Assembly: GCA_032718565.1 (NCBI GenBank)
Contig: JAVGVS010000008.1
Coordinates: 5,638,327-5,702,326 of the forward strand
Reading direction: 5' to 3'
DNA: 64,000 nucleotides
Source: Distichodus sexfasciatus
Taxonomy: Eukaryota > Chordata > Actinopteri > Characiformes > Distichodontidae
The notes below the pieces were generated by a model. That model ran no database searches and had not been told where the DNA came from. It worked only from the letters and a program-made list of their open reading frames with translations. Shown one piece after another: positions 60,713-64,000 of the stretch; position 1 is the stretch's first letter; each line of letters starts with the position of its first letter. A program made the position numbers and the translations under genes.

Positions 60713-63700
60713 AGCTCATAATCCAATAGGAACTGTCCTCACCTGGTCTGCATTCCCTGCTTGTAACAAATCATAACATTCGCACAATTACTGTCCGCCA
60801 TCACACCTACAGTCACGCGTACACAATGCTTTCCTTCGGGCTGTGGAGAATTAAAAGGCGTCTGAATAAAACTTACACCCAGTATGTGTGTGTGTGTGTA
60901 TGAGTGTGCGCGTGAGTGTGCGTGTGGGTGGAGGGGGGAGTGAGAAAGTGAAAGAACAAGCAGGCTTTTCCGTATGTATTTATTCACCTCTGTTTCTCAA
61001 TTATGTTTTGGAGAGCACTGAGTGTGTGAGTGTGTGTGCTTTCCTGAGCCTCGCATCACTGAAGCGAGAGTGCAGGGCTGGTAATACCACCGGCCACACA
61101 ATGCACAGTAACTGTCTGAAATCTGTGTGTGTGTGTGTGTGTGTACAAAATCTAAAGTTCTCCCTGCTATAAATCTCTGAGAAGATGAGGAGTGTGGGGT
61201 CTGCTTGTTTTTTTTTTCCCCCCCACCACCACTCCTCCATGGCCAGCGGGTCCCTCCTACTGTTTACACCAAATGCGCTCTGTTCATAACAAAGCCGTTT
61301 AGTGGTGGAACACACTCGCTGTGCCTGGTGTACACACAAACACTGCTGCTGTACCACATCCCCGAGTCAAAAACGCTACCTAGAGAATACTCTGCTGCCA
61401 ATGCTATTTTAACTCCAGCGCTGCTCTGCCTCTGAGCACAGGGAGGGGGAGTCGCAGGAACGCTCCACGTCCCATCTAACGGGCGGCCCAAAGCCCTGGA
61501 GAGGCCCTCGGTAAACAGGTCCAACGCTCCATCCGCGACAGGCTGCAGTTTTTAAACATTTATAAGACGGGGTGTCAATAAATTTGCACTATAGGAAGTG
61601 TAAAACTGGCCTACCATATTGTGTGCCATAAGGTGATATTTTCCTAAAATTGAGCTTTAAAAAAACACATCTGTTCGTTTACTAAATATCAAGAGCGCGT
61701 GCCTAACGTTGCCAATAAATTAACCTAGTAAATTCTCAAGCGGCGCATGTACATTCGCTTCCGTAATCTGACACGACCAAACTAATTGACGGTGACGTTG
61801 CCAGGACTTGGGTTTTCAAAAAAGCCTTCGCTCGTTCCTGCTTTCACACAAGAGAGCTGGGCTAGTGCTGGTAGACTCGCGATCACGCTCCTCTAAAAGT
61901 AGAGACATGAATTAAGAAATGGCAGTGGTGCCAGGCAGTGAAGAGCACCTGTCAAGTGGCAAGAAAGAAGTGTGAGGCGCAAGTCTTGTGTTTGACAAGG
62001 TTTCGCTGGGGGAAAAAAATGCTAGCGAGAGCTGCCATTAGTGCCGCGTAAAAAAAAGGGCCGCCGTCTTTGTAAAGCCTTTGTGTGTGAAGTTTTTTGA
62101 TCGTTCGCTCGGTTTTAATAGCCTATCGTTCCTTGTTCAAGTTAAACGTTTAATCAGTGGAACTGTTCGCGTCGCTACAGGCTGGGCTTTTGTGCTGTTT
62201 TACATTGTAATAATAAATGACTTAGAGAAGGGCCAAACGGCGCCCGAGCTGAGAAATAAGGCTAAGACACATAAACTAATAAACAGCACAGCATGAATTA
62301 TTCTTACATGAGCACACTGCTTAAGTAACATATTATACCTACCTCTCTCTATCCCTCTCCCTCTCTCTTTGTTAAGTGTAACTAGGCCAAGCTGAGGTAA
62401 GAGGGTGTCATCAATGTTGGATTGTAGGCATGAAGTAGCAGCATGTCCTCACACACGCACACTTTAACTTCTTTCATTTCCTTATGCTACATACCTCCAC
62501 TAAACCATACAAGAGAGTGTTGACCTAGAGCTTGGACTGTTAAAATAAGTCTTTAAAATCAACTCAAAGAAGTTCAAATGTGTTAAAACGTTTCCTAATG
62601 TAATCACGACGTATTACTACTCGTGCTGAGGTGATTTCATTCATGAAGCTGAACTGAAACCTAATTTGTTTACTTATTTAACCTTCATCATTCAGCCCAC
62701 CTGAGTGTGAGAAGTCTTCTCTCAACCGGCAAAAACGCTGGGCGGAATTCCGCTCACGGAATAAGACGGATTTACCCACAAATCCTCGTCGCAGCCCACC
62801 AGCGAGTCCTCTTCCATTTACAACAGCGCCGCTCCTTAAACAAGACCTTTCTGCAACACGGATCAATTCCGCACTTTCATAAACGGACACTTCCTGATTC
62901 CCAGCGCTGACAAGTCACCTTAGACTCTACCTGCTAATGTTTTTGACAGGGTTTTTTTCACCCTATTGTTAGTTTTGACGCGGCATAACGACATATTGCC
63001 ACTGACGTCTCATTAAAGTCAATTACGCCTAATTAAATTTCACGACTCGCTGTGCAGCCATTGTAAAACTCCTTTAGTGTGGAGACTAATGATGGCTTCT
63101 TTGTGAAGTCTTTTAAACTCAGATACAGCAGACTCTATGTCATGGCATATAAATCAACTTCCGAATGTCTGTCCATTACCACAATAATGTCAACGAACGT
63201 GCACCCAGTCGCCTTAATTACATGTTGATTTGGAAGGTTAAGACCTGCATGCTTTCTGTTGTTTTTTTTTGGATAGGTTTAATTTACAATGTGAAAAGCG
63301 CATTCTGGATTGCGTATGACTAAGTTATGGACATTTTTCTCCAGAGTTCAGCGGTGATGGTAATGCAAGACAAATGTCTGTGGTATGAGGGGGTGAGTCG
63401 GCTCAACTGTTTTTTTCGACCTGGTATTTGTAGTTTTGAAATTTACAAAAGCTCACAATATCGTTTTCGCAGTTGTATTTGTTACTTTTTTTACATTTAA
63501 AATGTTTTAACTAAATTAAATTTAGTCAGATTTTTTATAACAGATTGTAGACAGAGAAAATAAAATGCTGTTTCTTGTTTGCATTTGTAGTTTTTCATTT
63601 AATGCTTGCTCACGTTTTGTCCATCTTCCTTAATTAAAACTTCTATGTAAATTGTAAAAGGACCAAAATCATGAGTTTTTTTTTCATCTCAAATTATTTA

Positions 63701-64000
63701 AAAGTCTCCTATTTTAAATCAAATCCTTTAAAAAAAAATACAAAATCCAAACTGCATTGCATATATTTTGTACTCTCTAAAAAACAAGTTTATTTATCAT
63801 TTTATTGCACATTGCAATTTCTAAAGCAGGTTAATGCTAAGCATGAGCTTGTAACATAACAAACGTTTCAGTTTTTCAGTTTGGACAAGGCTTCTGACAT
63901 TTATGATTTTTAAAGCAGAAAAAATGGAATAGTTTGTTTTTAATTCAAGCCCTCTATAACATGAGGCGAAATATCCCAAACATTTAGCAAATTCTGGGCT

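Larger units (their letters stand above)
20183..64000 (-). other. efna3 intron 1 (open to the right; exon 1 not found)
   Basis: I searched the sequence to the right of exon 2 for the minus-strand code of YWNSSN and for a signal peptide ending in a matching donor, and found neither. The intron is therefore inferred to exceed 43.8 kb. An unrecognised gene inside it, or an overlooked exon 1, cannot be excluded. Stretches not listed separately hold AT-rich sequence, microsatellites and old repeat fragments, with no protein family I recognise. Ephrin-A first introns are often long, but I recall the human EFNA3 gene as compact. Confidence 0.6.

Overview
The window looks like a ray-finned fish (teleost) nuclear chromosome. 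It is non-coding DNA with dense CA/TG and GA/CT microsatellites, many tRNA-derived SINE copies, hAT- and Tc1-type transposon remnants and non-LTR retrotransposon tails. One vertebrate gene with canonical GT-AG introns runs through it on the minus strand. I cannot name the species.

The gene is ephrin-A3 (efna3; the teleost a or b copy is not resolved). Four coding exons can be assembled with consistent phases: exon 2 (19896-20182), exon 3 (18749-18814), exon 4 (17444-17521) and exon 5 with the stop codon (13148-13269). They encode 183 complete codons: most of the Eph-receptor-binding domain with four conserved-position cysteines and the FSLGYEF loop, an acidic stalk, and a hydrophobic C-terminal GPI-anchor signal. 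Exon 1 (signal peptide and start of the binding domain) was not found anywhere to the right of exon 2. Intron 1 is therefore inferred to fill 20183-64000 and to continue beyond the window.

Layout. 1-13147: 3' UTR of efna3 (extent unknown) and intergenic DNA with SINEs and microsatellites. 13148-20182: the exons and introns 4, 3 and 2. 20183-64000: intron 1, holding about a dozen copies of one SINE family, a second SINE family, several hAT-like elements (one with an 8-bp target duplication, one with a remnant BED zinc finger), a Tc1-like palindromic MITE, LINE 3' ends, a pyrimidine tract of over 300 bases, and a few repeat-poor stretches that could be conserved regulatory DNA.

I found no second protein-coding gene, RNA gene, CRISPR array or bacterial or viral gene. 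Most open reading frames in the window are chance frames or read through microsatellites and SINEs. I see no new biological system. The most useful observations are the splicing architecture of efna3 (two symmetric, frame-preserving exons and a NAGNAG acceptor), the nested transposon insertions, and candidate regulatory islands in the very long first intron.
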